Source: Mytilinidion resinicola
Lineage: Eukaryota; Ascomycota; Dothideomycetes; Mytilinidiales; Mytilinidiaceae
Length of the DNA: 64,000 bases
Assembly (NCBI RefSeq): GCF_010093595.1
Contig: NW_022985441.1
Span: forward strand, 1,729,838 to 1,793,837
Direction: 5' to 3'
The stretch's first letter is position 1; each line of letters starts with the position of its first letter. Shown one piece after another: positions 21,201 through 31,313 of the stretch. The notes under the pieces were generated by a model, which was given only the letters and a program-made list of their open reading frames with translations, was not told where the DNA came from and made no database searches. Position numbers and translations under genes: made by a program.

Positions 21201-24200
21201 TGGAACCGAGACGATCTCATTGGCCACCTCGACCTCTTCCTTTTTAGGCTCGACCGGCTTCGTCTTGCGCAGCGACACGCCCCACTTGCTGCCCCAGCCG
21301 CTGCCGGCGTTCTCCTCCTTCTCCTCTTTCGCGGGTGCAGGTGCAGGCTCTGCCAAGCCCAGCAGATCCTCGAGCGGCGCCGGCGCCCCCGCTATTTCCG
21401 CCTCCGCCAGCGCGATGAGCTCTTCGTCGGTCATCGGGGGTGGAGCTGCAGCGGCCTTGGCAGCCTCCGCTGCTTTGCTGCCCTTCTTCTTCTTTTTGCC
21501 CTTCACCGGCGCCTCGTCAATAATCTCGAGAATCTCGTTGTCGTAAGCCAGCTTAGCCGCAGCGGCTTCCGCTTCTTCGGCGTCTTTCTTGGCCTGCTCT
21601 TCAGCGGCGACCGCGACGGCAGCCTCTTCCGCTTCCTTGGCCTCCCGCTCCCGTTCCTTTTTCTCCTTGGCCTCCCTGGCTTTTCTTTCCCTTGGCGTCT
21701 CCCTTGCCCTGGCTTTCTCGGCCGCCCTCTCAGCTTTCCTCTTCTCCTTTTCCTCCGCAGCGGCAGCCGCGGCGTCCGCCTCTTCCTGTTCTTGTCTGGC
21801 CTTCTCAGCCGCTGCCTCAAGCTCCAGGGCCTCCTGCTTCAGCCCTTCTTGCTCTTCTTGCTCAGCCTTCTCCCTTTCCTCGCGCTCTTTCTCCTCGCGT
21901 TCTGCTTGTTCCTTAGCCTCTCTCGCCCTCCTATCCTTGGCGTTCTCTTTCTTGCTAGGCTTAAGCAGGCTGGTAAAACCCCATCCGCCAGAACTCTCCT
22001 CTTTCTTCTTCTTTTCTTCTTCCGCGGCTGCCGCCGCCGCAGCAGCAGCCGCGGCCTCTTCGGCCTCTTTAGCCTCTTGCGCCTCTCGTTCGAGTCTTTC
22101 CTCTTCAGCGCGCTTCTCCTCTTCTTCACGTTCCAGACGCTCCTTTTCTTCCCGTTCCTCGCGTTCTAATCTCTCCTGCTCCTCGCGCTCCTTCTTCTCC
22201 TTTGCTTCTCGAGCCCTCTTTTCTCTGGGTATTTCCCTCTTCGCCGGTGTCTTCGCTGGTTCCTTTGCGGGTTCCTTCGCGGGTTCCTTCGCTGTGCCCC
22301 AGGTCGACCATGAGCTTTTGGCAGCGTTGGCGGCAGATTCTGGCTCTTTGATCTCTTCCTTCTCCTCCTTCGGCTCTTCCAGTTCCACGAGGTCGGCCCA
22401 GCTGTCCATGGTTTTACTCTTCGAGGCTGCCGAGTCTTTGGTAGTTGTCTTGCTCAGCTTTCCGCCATCCGCCTCAACCTTTGGAGGATCAGGTGTAACG
22501 CCCTTCTTGCCCTTCTTCTTCTTGGTGGTGGTCGAAAAGCCCCATGCAGGCTCTTCTTCCTTTTTCTCTGCAGCGGGAGGTTCAGGCAGCTCCTTCATTG
22601 GTGGAAGATCCTCTAGCGCCGCTATCTCCCCAGGAGGTGTGGGGACAGCAGGAGGTGCGTCGAGTATTCCCCCCTTCTTGCCCTTCTTCTTCTCTTTGCG
22701 ATCAATGTTCCAGTCTCCGCTGCCCCAGGGATCAATCTCCTCGACGGGGTCGGGCTTCTGTACAGGTGCAACTAGGGTGTCATCGGTGACTTCGACCGGG
22801 GTGTCCTTCTTTGACCCTGATTTCTTCGTGGCTTTCTTGCTCCAAGAAGGTGTAGCCCAGTCATCTTCTTTGGCGCCGGGCTCATCGACTGCGTCAGGGG
22901 TCATGATGGTTTCATCCACGGGTGGAGGGGGTGGAGGCGGTGGTGGGTCGGGCTCAGCATTTTTGCCCTTCTTCTTCTTCTTGCTTCCAAACAGGCCACC
23001 AAAGCTCCATTCCATTGACTCCTGCTTTGTCTCAGCCTCAGGCTCTGGCTCTGGTTCGGGGTCTGGGACAGCTGGCGGCGGCGGCGGAGCTGGGGGAGGG
23101 ACAACTTCCTCCACAACGAGGCTCCCTTTCTTTTTCTTCTTTGTACCCTTCTTGGAGGTAGCTGGAGTGCCCCAGTTCATCCAGTCGTCATCGGCCGGCG
23201 CATCCTTAGTCTCCACCAACGCTTGGCTAATTTCAGGGACCTCAGGAATAGGTTCGTTAGGAGGTGTTAGATCAGGCTGCGAGGCTGTCGAAACAGAGCC
23301 CTTTTTGCCCTTTTTCTTCTTACTTGCTGCCGGAGTTCCCCAAGATCCGAGACCACCCCAGTCATCTGTGGCTGGTGCTGGTTCCGGAATGACAGGGGGT
23401 TCTGGCTCCTTTGGCGGTTCCTCGACTTTGGAAGGCTCCTCTTTAACAACGCCCTTCTTGCCTGCTGCCTTTTTCTTGCCCTTGGTGACGACCGGGGTTA
23501 CTCCCCAGCCGCCGTCTCCCCATAAGTCATCCGCAGGCGGGGGGGCAACAGGGGCGGGCTCGGGTTCCGGCACGGACTCCGTTTTGGGCTCTTCAACCTT
23601 AGCTCCCTTTTTCGCTCCCTTTTTTTTGTCCTTTTTACCTACAGATCCCCACGCAGATCCCCAATCGTCCGCTGCAGGCTCTTCCACTACCGCTACCGGT
23701 GCAACTGCCTCCGGTTCGGGCTGGGGTTCAGGTTCAACAATTGGCTCGGGTACAGGATCAGGAACCTTGACGGGTTCTGCTTTGCTTTTCTTCCCCTTTT
23801 TCACCTTCGTGACAGTCGGGGTAAACGAACCCCAGTCGTCTACGGGAGGCGAGGCAACAGGCTCAGGCGGTGGTGGCGGAGGGGTTTCTTCGATGGGCTT
23901 CTCTGCAATGACCTCAACGGCCTTCTTCCCCTTCTTGCCCTTCTTTGTCGTAGCAACGCTAGTAAATGACCACGGGTCCTCTTCCTTCACCGGTTCGGGC
24001 TCGGGCTCAGGTTTAGGGTTGACAACGGGTTCAGGAGTTGGCTCCTCAACGGCTCCTTTTTTCTTCTTCTTTTTGTCCTTTGTGGCGCCAAAGGACCAGC
24101 CGAAGTCGTCTTCCTGTTTCGTTTCGACTACTGGCTCAGGCGTAACGTCGGGGACAGAATCCTTCAGCAGGCTGGCCTTCTTTTTCTTCTTATCTTTGGC

Positions 24201-25937
24201 CGAAGAAAAGCCCCAAGTGTCATCCTCTTCCTCTTTTTTCTCGGGCGCCGGCGGGGCACCATCGGCACCGAAGGCGTCAAAGTTGAAGTCAAAGCCATGG
24301 TTCGAGTCCTTTTTCTTCTTGTCCTTCTTTCCAGAGCCCCAGGGGTTGTCGTCCTTCGGCTCCTCGGGCTTCTTGTCGCCATCGCCGTTATTGCTGTCAA
24401 ACCCCCAGGATGCTGTTTTGCCCCAACTGCTGGTCAGCCCGGTGCCCCATGTGCTGAGGCTACCAAGGCCACCGAAGCCAAAACTGGGCGATTTGGATAC
24501 GCCCGTGTCGCCACTGTCACCGAAGCTAAGATCGAGTTTAGGTGCGCTACTGTCTCCCCCGCCGCCAATATCGTCGAGATTGATGTCGTCAAAGGTGATT
24601 TCCGTATTTGCACCCTTCTCTTCGGGTGGAGCAGGCGGGGGCGGAGGCGGAAGCGGTACTGGATCAACCTTGCCTTTCTTTCCCTTCTTTTTCTTGGTGG
24701 TGGTGGTAGTAAACGTACCCCAGTCATCGCCGCCCCCAGCTGCCTCTGGTTCTGCCCACGAAGTATCGGCTGTTGTTGCCGGTGCCGCAGCTGCCGCAGA
24801 AGCAGCGGCTTCCTCTTCCTCTTTTCTTATCCTCTCAGCCTCTTCTTCCTCCTCTTTCTTCTTCTTTTCCTCTTCCTCCTCTTGCCTTTTACCTTTTTTC
24901 CCCTTTTTCTTCTTACCGGTATCCCATGCGTCCCAGTCATCACCGCCATATCCTTTCCCTTCGTCCCCACCACCTCCTCCGCCATCTCCACCGGCGCCTC
25001 CATCGCCATTAGCATTGTTGTCGCCATTCCCTCCGCCTCCGTCGCCGCCTGCGGCTCCTTCGTCCTTCTTTTCCTCTTCGTCACCACCCTCCCATTTCGA
25101 TTTTGCTGCCGCCTTTTGGGCCTTCTTTGCGCTCTTCTTTGCATGGCTCCTGATGTTTTCGGGGTCACAGCTTGAGAAGTCCACGCGCGGGTACCACAAC
25201 TTGTCGTCCAGAATAGAAGAAGCGGGTGAGGTAGCGCCGCTCCACCGAAGGCATGACGGCACGTCGGACACGACTGAGGGGTTGAGAGAGGGGAAGAGCG
25301 AATAATTGGGTATCTGCACGGTGGCTAGCGCATCTGTGGTGGTATAGTCAGGTGGCAGATCTGCCAGAGTGTCGTCGTATGACGGCGGTGGAGAGACCTC
25401 AGAGGACGAGCCCGATATCCAGAGGTCCGGAGATGTGTTGCGGGAGGGGGGAAGTAGGTTGTGGATCTGAGCCGCAAGGCTGTGGATCTGTGGGGCCGTT
25501 AGAGGTCGTTCAGGCAGACAAGTAAACAAACAAAAAATTGCATATAGATCAAAACAACAGTCCACACGGGCACTCAATCCCCGAATTCGAATCTGCAAAT
25601 AGGGTAGATAGAAGAATACGTATCGTACCGAGATATCGTGTGCAGGCCTAGGATTTTCACGACTCGACGCGCGCTTCTCCCCAATCCCCGCACTCCACTC
25701 CAGACGGTCCATAGCCTCGTAAATTTCCGTCATGAGCTCGAGCACCGGTTCTTGCTCCCATTCGGTGTCGCTGCCGGTCTGGCTCGCAGCCGCGTCGTGC
25801 TTATTATCGTAGCCGCCGCTCCACGAGGCGCAATCACTGCCCCGCTCAGCCGATCCAGTTCTCGATGGCGGCCGGATCTTTCGTCTCTGCAATGGCGCGC
25901 CGTCGGCGGGGCGGCGTGAGGCGGCGGATCGAGGCAT
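18273..25937 (-). CDS. Giant low-complexity protein with repeated Trp-Gly/poly-Lys modules
   Basis: Exons 25937-25629 and 25487-18273 give about 2,507 aa. The start MPRSAASRRP is chosen over an open extension to 26219 because that extension looks like untranslated, Pro/Arg-rich sequence. The intron is 141 nt with a CTAAC branch point and is stop-free in frame. About 15 modules between 24.95 and 22.5 kb repeat a Trp box (DDWGSF, DPWSF, DTWGF, MEWSF and so on), a short Ser/Thr run, a Lys/Gly cluster (KKKKGKKG) and a Pro/Glu spacer, at roughly 40-60-residue spacing. Further WG boxes occur at about 21.98, 21.29 and 20.41 kb. A long Glu/Lys/Arg/Ala segment (22.25-21.5 kb) should be a charged helix or coiled coil. 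The C-terminal third is Arg/Ser/Glu-rich and ends in RGSWFKKIAGLG. No enzymatic domain is visible. Function unknown; a scaffold is plausible. Confidence 0.75.
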   Translation of the reverse strand: MPRSAASRRPADGAPLQRRKIRPPSRTGSAERGSDCASWSGGYDNKHDAAASQTGSDTEWEQEPVLELMTEIYEAMDRLEWSAGIGEKRASSRENPRPAHDISVRYVFFYLPYLQIRIRGLSARVDCCFDLYAIFCLFTCLPERPLTAPQIHSLAAQIHNLLPPSRNTSPDLWISGSSSEVSPPPSYDDTLADLPPDYTTTDALATVQIPNYSLFPSLNPSVVSDVPSCLRWSGATSPASSILDDKLWYPRVDFSSCDPENIRSHAKKSAKKAQKAAAKSKWEGGDEEEKKDEGAAGGDGGGGNGDNNANGDGGAGGDGGGGGGDEGKGYGGDDWDAWDTGKKKKGKKGKRQEEEEEKKKKEEEEEAERIRKEEEEAAASAAAAAPATTADTSWAEPEAAGGGDDWGTFTTTTTKKKKGKKGKVDPVPLPPPPPPAPPEEKGANTEITFDDINLDDIGGGGDSSAPKLDLSFGDSGDTGVSKSPSFGFGGLGSLSTWGTGLTSSWGKTASWGFDSNNGDGDKKPEEPKDDNPWGSGKKDKKKKDSNHGFDFNFDAFGADGAPPAPEKKEEEDDTWGFSSAKDKKKKKASLLKDSVPDVTPEPVVETKQEDDFGWSFGATKDKKKKKKGAVEEPTPEPVVNPKPEPEPEPVKEEDPWSFTSVATTKKGKKGKKAVEVIAEKPIEETPPPPPPEPVASPPVDDWGSFTPTVTKVKKGKKSKAEPVKVPDPVPEPIVEPEPQPEPEAVAPVAVVEEPAADDWGSAWGSVGKKDKKKGAKKGAKVEEPKTESVPEPEPAPVAPPPADDLWGDGGWGVTPVVTKGKKKAAGKKGVVKEEPSKVEEPPKEPEPPVIPEPAPATDDWGGLGSWGTPAASKKKKGKKGSVSTASQPDLTPPNEPIPEVPEISQALVETKDAPADDDWMNWGTPATSKKGTKKKKKGSLVVEEVVPPPAPPPPPAVPDPEPEPEPEAETKQESMEWSFGGLFGSKKKKKGKNAEPDPPPPPPPPPVDETIMTPDAVDEPGAKEDDWATPSWSKKATKKSGSKKDTPVEVTDDTLVAPVQKPDPVEEIDPWGSGDWNIDRKEKKKGKKGGILDAPPAVPTPPGEIAALEDLPPMKELPEPPAAEKKEEEPAWGFSTTTKKKKGKKGVTPDPPKVEADGGKLSKTTTKDSAASKSKTMDSWADLVELEEPKEEKEEIKEPESAANAAKSSWSTWGTAKEPAKEPAKEPAKTPAKREIPREKRAREAKEKKEREEQERLEREEREEKERLEREEEEKRAEEERLEREAQEAKEAEEAAAAAAAAAAAEEEKKKKEESSGGWGFTSLLKPSKKENAKDRRAREAKEQAEREEKEREEREKAEQEEQEGLKQEALELEAAAEKARQEQEEADAAAAAAEEKEKRKAERAAEKARARETPRERKAREAKEKKEREREAKEAEEAAVAVAAEEQAKKDAEEAEAAAAKLAYDNEILEIIDEAPVKGKKKKKGSKAAEAAKAAAAPPPMTDEELIALAEAEIAGAPAPLEDLLGLAEPAPAPAKEEKEENAGSGWGSKWGVSLRKTKPVEPKKEEVEVANEIVSVPEPEPEPEKEPEPPVADDPPPKATKSTLTKGKSSKSAAIAEKLKALQDKKDKKAADAAKAREPEPEPAPEPEPEPEPEPEEPPPPPEPPLVEIIEATPKKASSKSKKADKATAKASSSKKKEFAPLVVPVPEPAPEEIPKVSTPVPGGFPMDDDIMGMDMIDLEPSPPPHPPVVEPPAAKKASKKAAKKGTKTKAEPVEEAPAPPPSPPPPAPEPDADIEESRDMDVDDVPSKLPTPPPEPESKPVEPPKKERAKVVRNQAGASWGFWGAAAAASARPTPRKTSRDDATTPAKVATPGLTRSKSARVPSTKDKDVMSKSSGSDKVKSASRGKASRGASFSLLGAPPPSRSKSVRQATTSRTISRRQSVDGDAAMMSPPQTDTDMGKVSEKAAKMMGIRPSVNRRSTTREKVKPARGKDSSLRISVKKTGHPANTSKTAIPDPYAISDGDLMLVDEDPPSPSPAAKRESRPTATRQTSKRHSVAVAPDEPITAPPSADDPLVDVSAEGTAPARSSRQDMDIGYNEAPRRERESARRSTSNAKKSDGLMGMFGLASARKRDRPELDDRRERRRTAYETEDERIRRKRSSTRGAITDDEAKRLRREGRRVHRSRQPSDTEGGGMTDAARGMGGASASTDAEAEREQKKAERRAVRRAQKEAETVRAAELAEAEEKAERRRERERARERAIMDEKKAKQKEERERKSREAAELEERRQEEKRARRVAREERRTDERIMREPEAREPERRRRSGKEGEPSRTGKSERRRSHVEEDPAARRARHEDRRARRTSEIHPSSRAEPADYFDPRNATNHRRRSSYMDAKTTNGESSSGNRPYLAKGGDKTSSWVDSLNNDPPLPVPMAETVLDQPPGDQEGEVVDEETPSADEDVRLRIAGRRGKNRDNREKEPRTERKRDSHRRRAADPQASNDEETDGRSKRRSHAYPPVSYNEPPARTWDGRPAAAPTGGKRGSWFKKIAGLG

Positions 25938-27555
25938 TTTGCGAGGGGCCCTGGGCTCCGGAGGCGCGCGAATCGAGTGAACAAGGCGGGGGACTTGGGC
26001 ACATTGAAGGGATTCGAGGTGCGGGCGGCAGCGTGGAGGAAGGCGAGGTCGTGGAGAGCGGTGCGGCGAGATCGAAGAATGCTGCACGGTATGCAAGGCG
26101 CAGGCGGAGGGTTGATAGGTGAGATCGCGGGTGCAGGGCGAGGTGAGGCTGGGCGGAGGCCGAATAATGACGACGAATTGGAATCTTGGCCGGGGAGGTT
26201 CTGGCCGGGGGCGATGCACAATGGATGTCTGGAGGAGCCCGTCGGAGGGGGCGTGGACGGCGGGAGCGAACTGGAGTCTCCTTCAGCGCTGAGGGGACGC
26301 AGGAGAAGGTTGGCGGCGGGAATGCAGCGAAGGGGACGGTCACAAGGCTCGCATGGGTATTGGAGGAGTGCGTCCACTAACGGCGTGCAGGTGTGGGTGG
26401 TGTGTGCCGAAACGCCTCTCGCGATAAATGCCCCCTGTCTCGACGCGGGAAAGATTGCCCGCCGATAGCGATTGGCGCCGCAAAGGGTATCGCCGTCGTC
26501 TGGCTGAGACGGTATGGGGCGCCTCACCGCACGGGGGCTGGCAGCAGGAGAACGGGGGAGGGCGAGCAGCGGGAGAGCAAAGGAACGAGTGCAATGTGAA
26601 CTGTACGGTGTCAAGCAGCACGCGGGCAAGAGGCTGGCCGCGGGGTACACATTAAATGCAGCAGGGCAGGAAAATTTGTCCTCCAGCTGCCGGCCGTGAC
26701 GCGCATGAGCGACCAGATGCAACACCGACGGCAGGGCAACGCAGCGTCGGGCCCCAGAAGGCTGATTTTGCCTATGTCGGCGGCTTCTGCGGACGCCAGC
26801 GGCCCATCGCAGCCGTTCTGCGCCCCGCAATTGGCCCTCGCGGGTCCAAGGGCGCTCGAGAGCTGTGCGAAGAGAAGATGCGGTGAAGCTCGACGCCCCT
26901 TTGCAGCGAGGTGTCGTGACGCGTGCGCGAATGGGCAGCGTTGCTGGTGCTCTAGCCTCCAGCGCTGCTGGTGCTCTAGCCTCCAGCGCCACGGCTCGCT
27001 CCCGTCCCAGTACCAATCGCGCTGCAGCCCAGTGTAGAGGGCCCAGTTCGCGCCCCGTGGTATGGCAACAACGCACGCGGTTCGACAGCTGCCAGTGGGT
27101 CGCTGACAGCTGTATATTGGAAACCCAAGGGGACATGCCGGGCTCGAAGCCACCACTTAAGAGCCGCGCGCGGAGAAATGGCCCGAACATCGGCGTGCGT
27201 CATGCATCGTGCACTTCAGCCGGGGACGCTCTAATCCTAATGCTTGGTGTGTCTATGGTGGGTATATAATATGTATACAGAAGGTCCGGGAGCCAGCGCT
27301 CCCTCCGTAAAGTCGTCCCGCAGGGTATCTGATGCTCCATTGATGCTCCGAGAAGCCACGAAACCACTCCGAACTCTCCGCTGAACCGAGATATAGGCAA
27401 GGAAAGCATATGTAGAAGCAGAAGACGGAATGAGATTACAATTAGCACGACCGTGGTCTTTTAGTCGGTAGAATCAAGATCGCTAAACCGCAGCAGACAG
27501 GGGAAACAGATACAAACCAACAAATGAAAGGATAGTAGCTCACTACGCTGTGCTA
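25938..27555. other. Intergenic region: promoter of the giant-protein gene and 3' flank of the 809-aa gene
   Basis: GC-rich. A long minus-strand open frame across 25730-27190 has no family features and overlaps the giant gene's first exon in another frame, so it is treated as chance. The 24-nt tandem duplication at 26943-26990 lies here. Confidence 0.45.
26943..26990. repeat. 24-nt tandem duplication
   Basis: Two adjacent 24-nt copies (26943-26966 and 26967-26990), each starting GCTGGTGCTCTAGCC, differ only at the last base. Confidence 0.85.
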
Positions 27556-30035
27556 TCAGAATGCCTCGTCGCCCTCCTCCCCCTCGAGCACTTTCCGTGC
27601 CTCGTCGAGGCGGCGGCGCCATGCCTTGCGCTCGTACTGGTCCCCGTCTGTGCTCTGCAGATTGGTGCACACCTGCTGCAAGCTTGCTGCCAGTCCGTAT
27701 ATCAGCTGCTTCTCGTGCTCGTTGAGAGACAACCGTCGGCCTTCTGTCGACGACGACTCCAACAAGATTGAGAAAATCTTCGATGCCCGTAGTCCCCCGA
27801 CGATGTCTGCCCCTGGAGACGACCCCCGCGAGTTCTGGCTCGACAAGTCGGATGACTCCTTGGCATAGTGCGAGCCACGTGGGGTCGAGAAGTTGATAGC
27901 TGACTCTGGCCGATCCTTGTCCGCGACGTGGTGGATGCCATTCAGTTGCGCTGGCTGCGCCAATACTCGCTGGGAGAACTCGTCCAGTCGTTCGTTGGCA
28001 TCATCAGACCCATCGTCAGACCCGTTTCCTTCGGTAGCTGTCGCAAATGTCGCCATTGTAGAGACTGAAGAAGCGCTGTCGTTGCGCTGGTGCAGTCCAG
28101 GGCGCGATTGCCTCGGCGTGGATTGCAGGTCCGCAGGTTCAATAATTGCCGTGATCGGCCTGGTGGTCTCGGCAGAATCTGCAGAGCCCGCAGAACTTGA
28201 GCTAGATCGCCGACTGCCGGAGCTGTATGTCCCCATGGCACTGTGCAGGAAGAAGTGTTCATAGTCGAAAGCGTCCAGACGATCTTCGTGGCGCGCCGCA
28301 ACAGGGACGTCGTACGCTGCGTCTTCGTATATGCTCTCAGCCATATCGTCGTTATCGACTGACACGAAATCAATGTCATCGAGGTCGCCCTCCTCAACCG
28401 GTAGTCCCTCGTACTCTCTGGGAATCTCTTCTGCGTCCTCGTAGTTGCTTTCTTGATATTCGCTGTGACCCTCACCTTTAAGCACCCTATGCTCGCCGGA
28501 CTGGTCACCTAGATGTAGGTCTAAGGGAATGGTCTTTGGGGTGGATGAAGTGTTGGTGTCTTCATCGTACAGCTCTCTTGTGGCATGCACAGGCTCTTCC
28601 TTGAAGCCGACTCCGGCGTCCGCAGAAATGGGGCTACTCTTATATCCATCAGCTCCGGAGTACCATATTTCAGCAGCAGTAAAGGGGCTGGGAGTTCGCA
28701 GGCTCTGCAAGCTACGGCGTCGTAGACCATCTTCCCGCGCCCGCTGCTTTAACGTAGATATCTTTCCCTTTAGTTCATTCATCTGAACCCTGAGGTCGCT
28801 AGTAGTTGATGCGGACCGGTGCAGCTTCGGCATCTCAGGCGGGTCATTTTCAGGCAAGGGTTCGAGAGTAGGCGACCCTGAATGTTTGCGCAAGGGGTGG
28901 TCGCCCTCGTTAGTCCAACCGTTCCGGTGGTCGCGCATAACCTCCTGGCTCTTCGTCTCCCTGATCGAGGGGTGGCCCCCATAATACCCGTCGACTGGTG
29001 ACCATGGCCCGCTTGTGGGACCCAGTGCACTTGATGAGCGTCTATCAGTTCCGTTTGCTTTGTTTGCGACTCTGGCAGAAATCGGAGATGGGACCGACGT
29101 CTCGCTGAAGACGCGTGAATGTTTCGGACTGCCGGTGGAGAGGGGAGAGGAGTGATATGGCCGTTGCCGGGGTGGGATGAACCCAAGGCCCCCGTACAGT
29201 TGTCGGTCTCGGTCTCTGGCAGCCGAGAGGTGCTGCGAAAGCTCCGACGCCATCTTCGCGGTGTTGAAAGATGACGGTGGCGGTGTTGCCATGAGAGAGT
29301 GTCTGGCGCCTCTCAGGTTTCCTTCCATGACCTATCAAGCATGTCAGTGAATAGTCCAGCTGTCCAGAAGCATTTACACACATTCAGCCTCTTTTTCGCG
29401 TTCGCCAGTATTATTTCCGCTCTTCTGCTCAAGGCGGCCGAGGAGTAGGGGTCATCATCGTTCTCGTCTTGCTCGTCTGACCATGGGTCATTGTCCAGCT
29501 CCTCGTCGCCTGGCGCTGGCTTGTGTGCGTCCCCCTGGTGCTCCTCGTCCTCGTCCAGCACCACCCCGCTGTCGTCGAAGGTACCTTCGAACCCCGGCCA
29601 CTTCATGTTCTCCAAGTCTTCACTGTGAACAGAGCTCGAGGCATTGCTCAGCCTCCTTGTTTTATATGCATCCCAGTTGTCCATGTTTCCTAAGATGGAG
29701 TCTCGGATGGTGGGCGACGAGGCCAGGACCTGGTCGCGCGGGCTGCGCTGCTTCGGCGTCGCCTCGACTTCAGCAATGTTCGGAAGGGTGCTGACGGACG
29801 AGCGCGCCGTCACGGGAGGCGACATCATTCGCGGGTTGGGGCCCCGACGAGCTGGCAGAGCGCTGAGCTTAACAGTTTGCGCCGGGTAGTATAGCAGCGA
29901 GGAGGGAGAAGGTGGTCGCTGGGCATACGGCCCAGGAGAAAAGCTGCGCGTCGTCGCCTCGGGCAGGATGAGATCGGGGTTCGTGAGCGTGGGAGACGGG
30001 AGGCCCATGGAAAGGGCCAAATTGTGTGCAGCCAT
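27556..30035 (-). CDS. Disordered Ser-rich protein with a short conserved AKKRL/MEGNL segment
   Basis: Exons 30035-29382 and 29331-27556 (phase 0, GTGTGT donor, GATAG acceptor) give 809 aa. The splice joins RAEIILANAKKRLN to VMEGNLRGAR, a segment I have seen conserved in filamentous-fungal orthologues, which supports the model. A short helical segment (LRVQMNELKGKISTLKQRAR) in the middle could form a coiled coil. The flanks are Ser/Pro-rich, with acidic runs such as DEDEEHQGD and EEGDLDDIDF. The C-terminal part holds LSLNEHEKQLIYGLAASLQQVC and a charged RKAWRRRLDEARKVLEGEEGDE-like helix. No enzyme motif, membrane segment or signal peptide. A cytoskeletal or polarity scaffold would fit but is not shown. 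Confidence 0.75.
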
Positions 30036-31313
30036 AGCGAGCTGCCAGGGTGGAAGTCCGGCGGCCGGTGGGAAAGCAAATCTGCGCGGTGGTCTGCGCG
30101 GTCAGGGGGGACCTGGCGAGGTGGAGCTAAAACATGGCGAGCGGTGGGTTTGCGTGGGACGGCGGAGGTCGTGTGCGATTGCGCTCAGCACACGGCGGCG
30201 GCGCAGGCTGAGGAGGAGAGCGTCAAGAGGTGAGGCCACAAAGGAGACGCCCACGGGACGCTCCAGGCCAATTGTCAAGGTTTTCCAAGGCGGCGTGTGC
30301 ACCGTGGCACCGTCCCTGGGCGTTCACCTCCAAATGTCCACCCGGGAGAGACCCGCACTTAGTCTGGGGAAGCATTGGCCCGCCACGCCATGGTTGAAGG
30401 CGGTGCCTGGCGATGCTGCAGGGCGAAATCTGCTGCCCACGTCTGACTGGCGCGCCGCCTGCATTATTAGGGGCAGCTCTCTGCGGTCCCAAGTGCGGCC
30501 CTGTCTACTGTGTCCTTCATCAGCCGCAGCGCTGTCACTCTTGAGCGACCTCCTTCTCCAGATCACGTAGCAGAAGGCCCTAGAGGGGCTGGAGCAACCG
30601 AGAACTCTGTGGCACAGTTGCATGCCGCGGCCAGCGTGGACGACGCCTCTTACTGTATGATGCGTGCCGGGGTCTCTCCACGCCGCAGCCTCAATCGGAT
30701 GCCGAGATGTCACACGTGGAGACGGACATTTTCAGCTCAGGCTTTCAGCGTCGGGGCGGCAGTCAGGCTGCGTTGAACTTAAAGGAGCAGTCCAGCACCG
30801 TCTGACGTGGCCCGGCAAGCCATCACGCTCGTCAAAACTGTAGGTTTACAATGTCTGATAACGTATCGGAGGACCTCAAGCAGTGCTAAGCTAGTGCACA
30901 CGTGCCCAGAGGGGGTGCATATCTAGAGTATGGAAAGTTTCGATATGGAAGCACTGATTTGAGAATTTCCACTTTTTGTTCAAGGGTGCCTGGCAGTGCT
31001 CCCTCAAATGTCAACAGCTGCGGTGGGAAGTACCACGTACGGTTTCAAGTCAGATTGCCATCATCCTGTTTAGTTACCTCCTGCTCCAGATGAATCCATG
31101 CCAGCTAAGGCTTCCCAGGCAATAAGAGCCAGATGCTAGTAACTCCCTTGCTATTCCTCCACTCAAGTGCCAAGAGCTAGGATTCTTGACTTAGTTGCGA
31201 AAAGGTGGTTGAAGCCTCAACAGTCTAATCAAACCAGGCTCTACGTGGAACCTCCTTTGTCTCTTGCCTGCAGCAAAGAGTTGGCGGAAGTAAGTGATGG
31301 GGCGGAAGCAAAC
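30036..31313. other. Intergenic region
   Basis: Upstream region of the 809-aa gene, GC-rich up to about 30.7 kb, then 3' flank of the P450 gene. No gene or RNA could be supported. Confidence 0.45.

Noticed and set aside
21589..25305. A plus-strand open frame of 1,238 codons antisense to the giant protein gene.
   Set aside because: Its Ser/Phe/Pro/Ala-rich translation is what Lys/Glu/Gly/Ala-rich codons give on the opposite strand; there is no motif, promoter or splice logic.
25730..27190. A minus-strand open frame of 486 codons across the giant gene's promoter.
   Set aside because: GC-rich chance frame with low-complexity Arg/Pro/Ala content that overlaps exon 1 of the giant gene in another frame.
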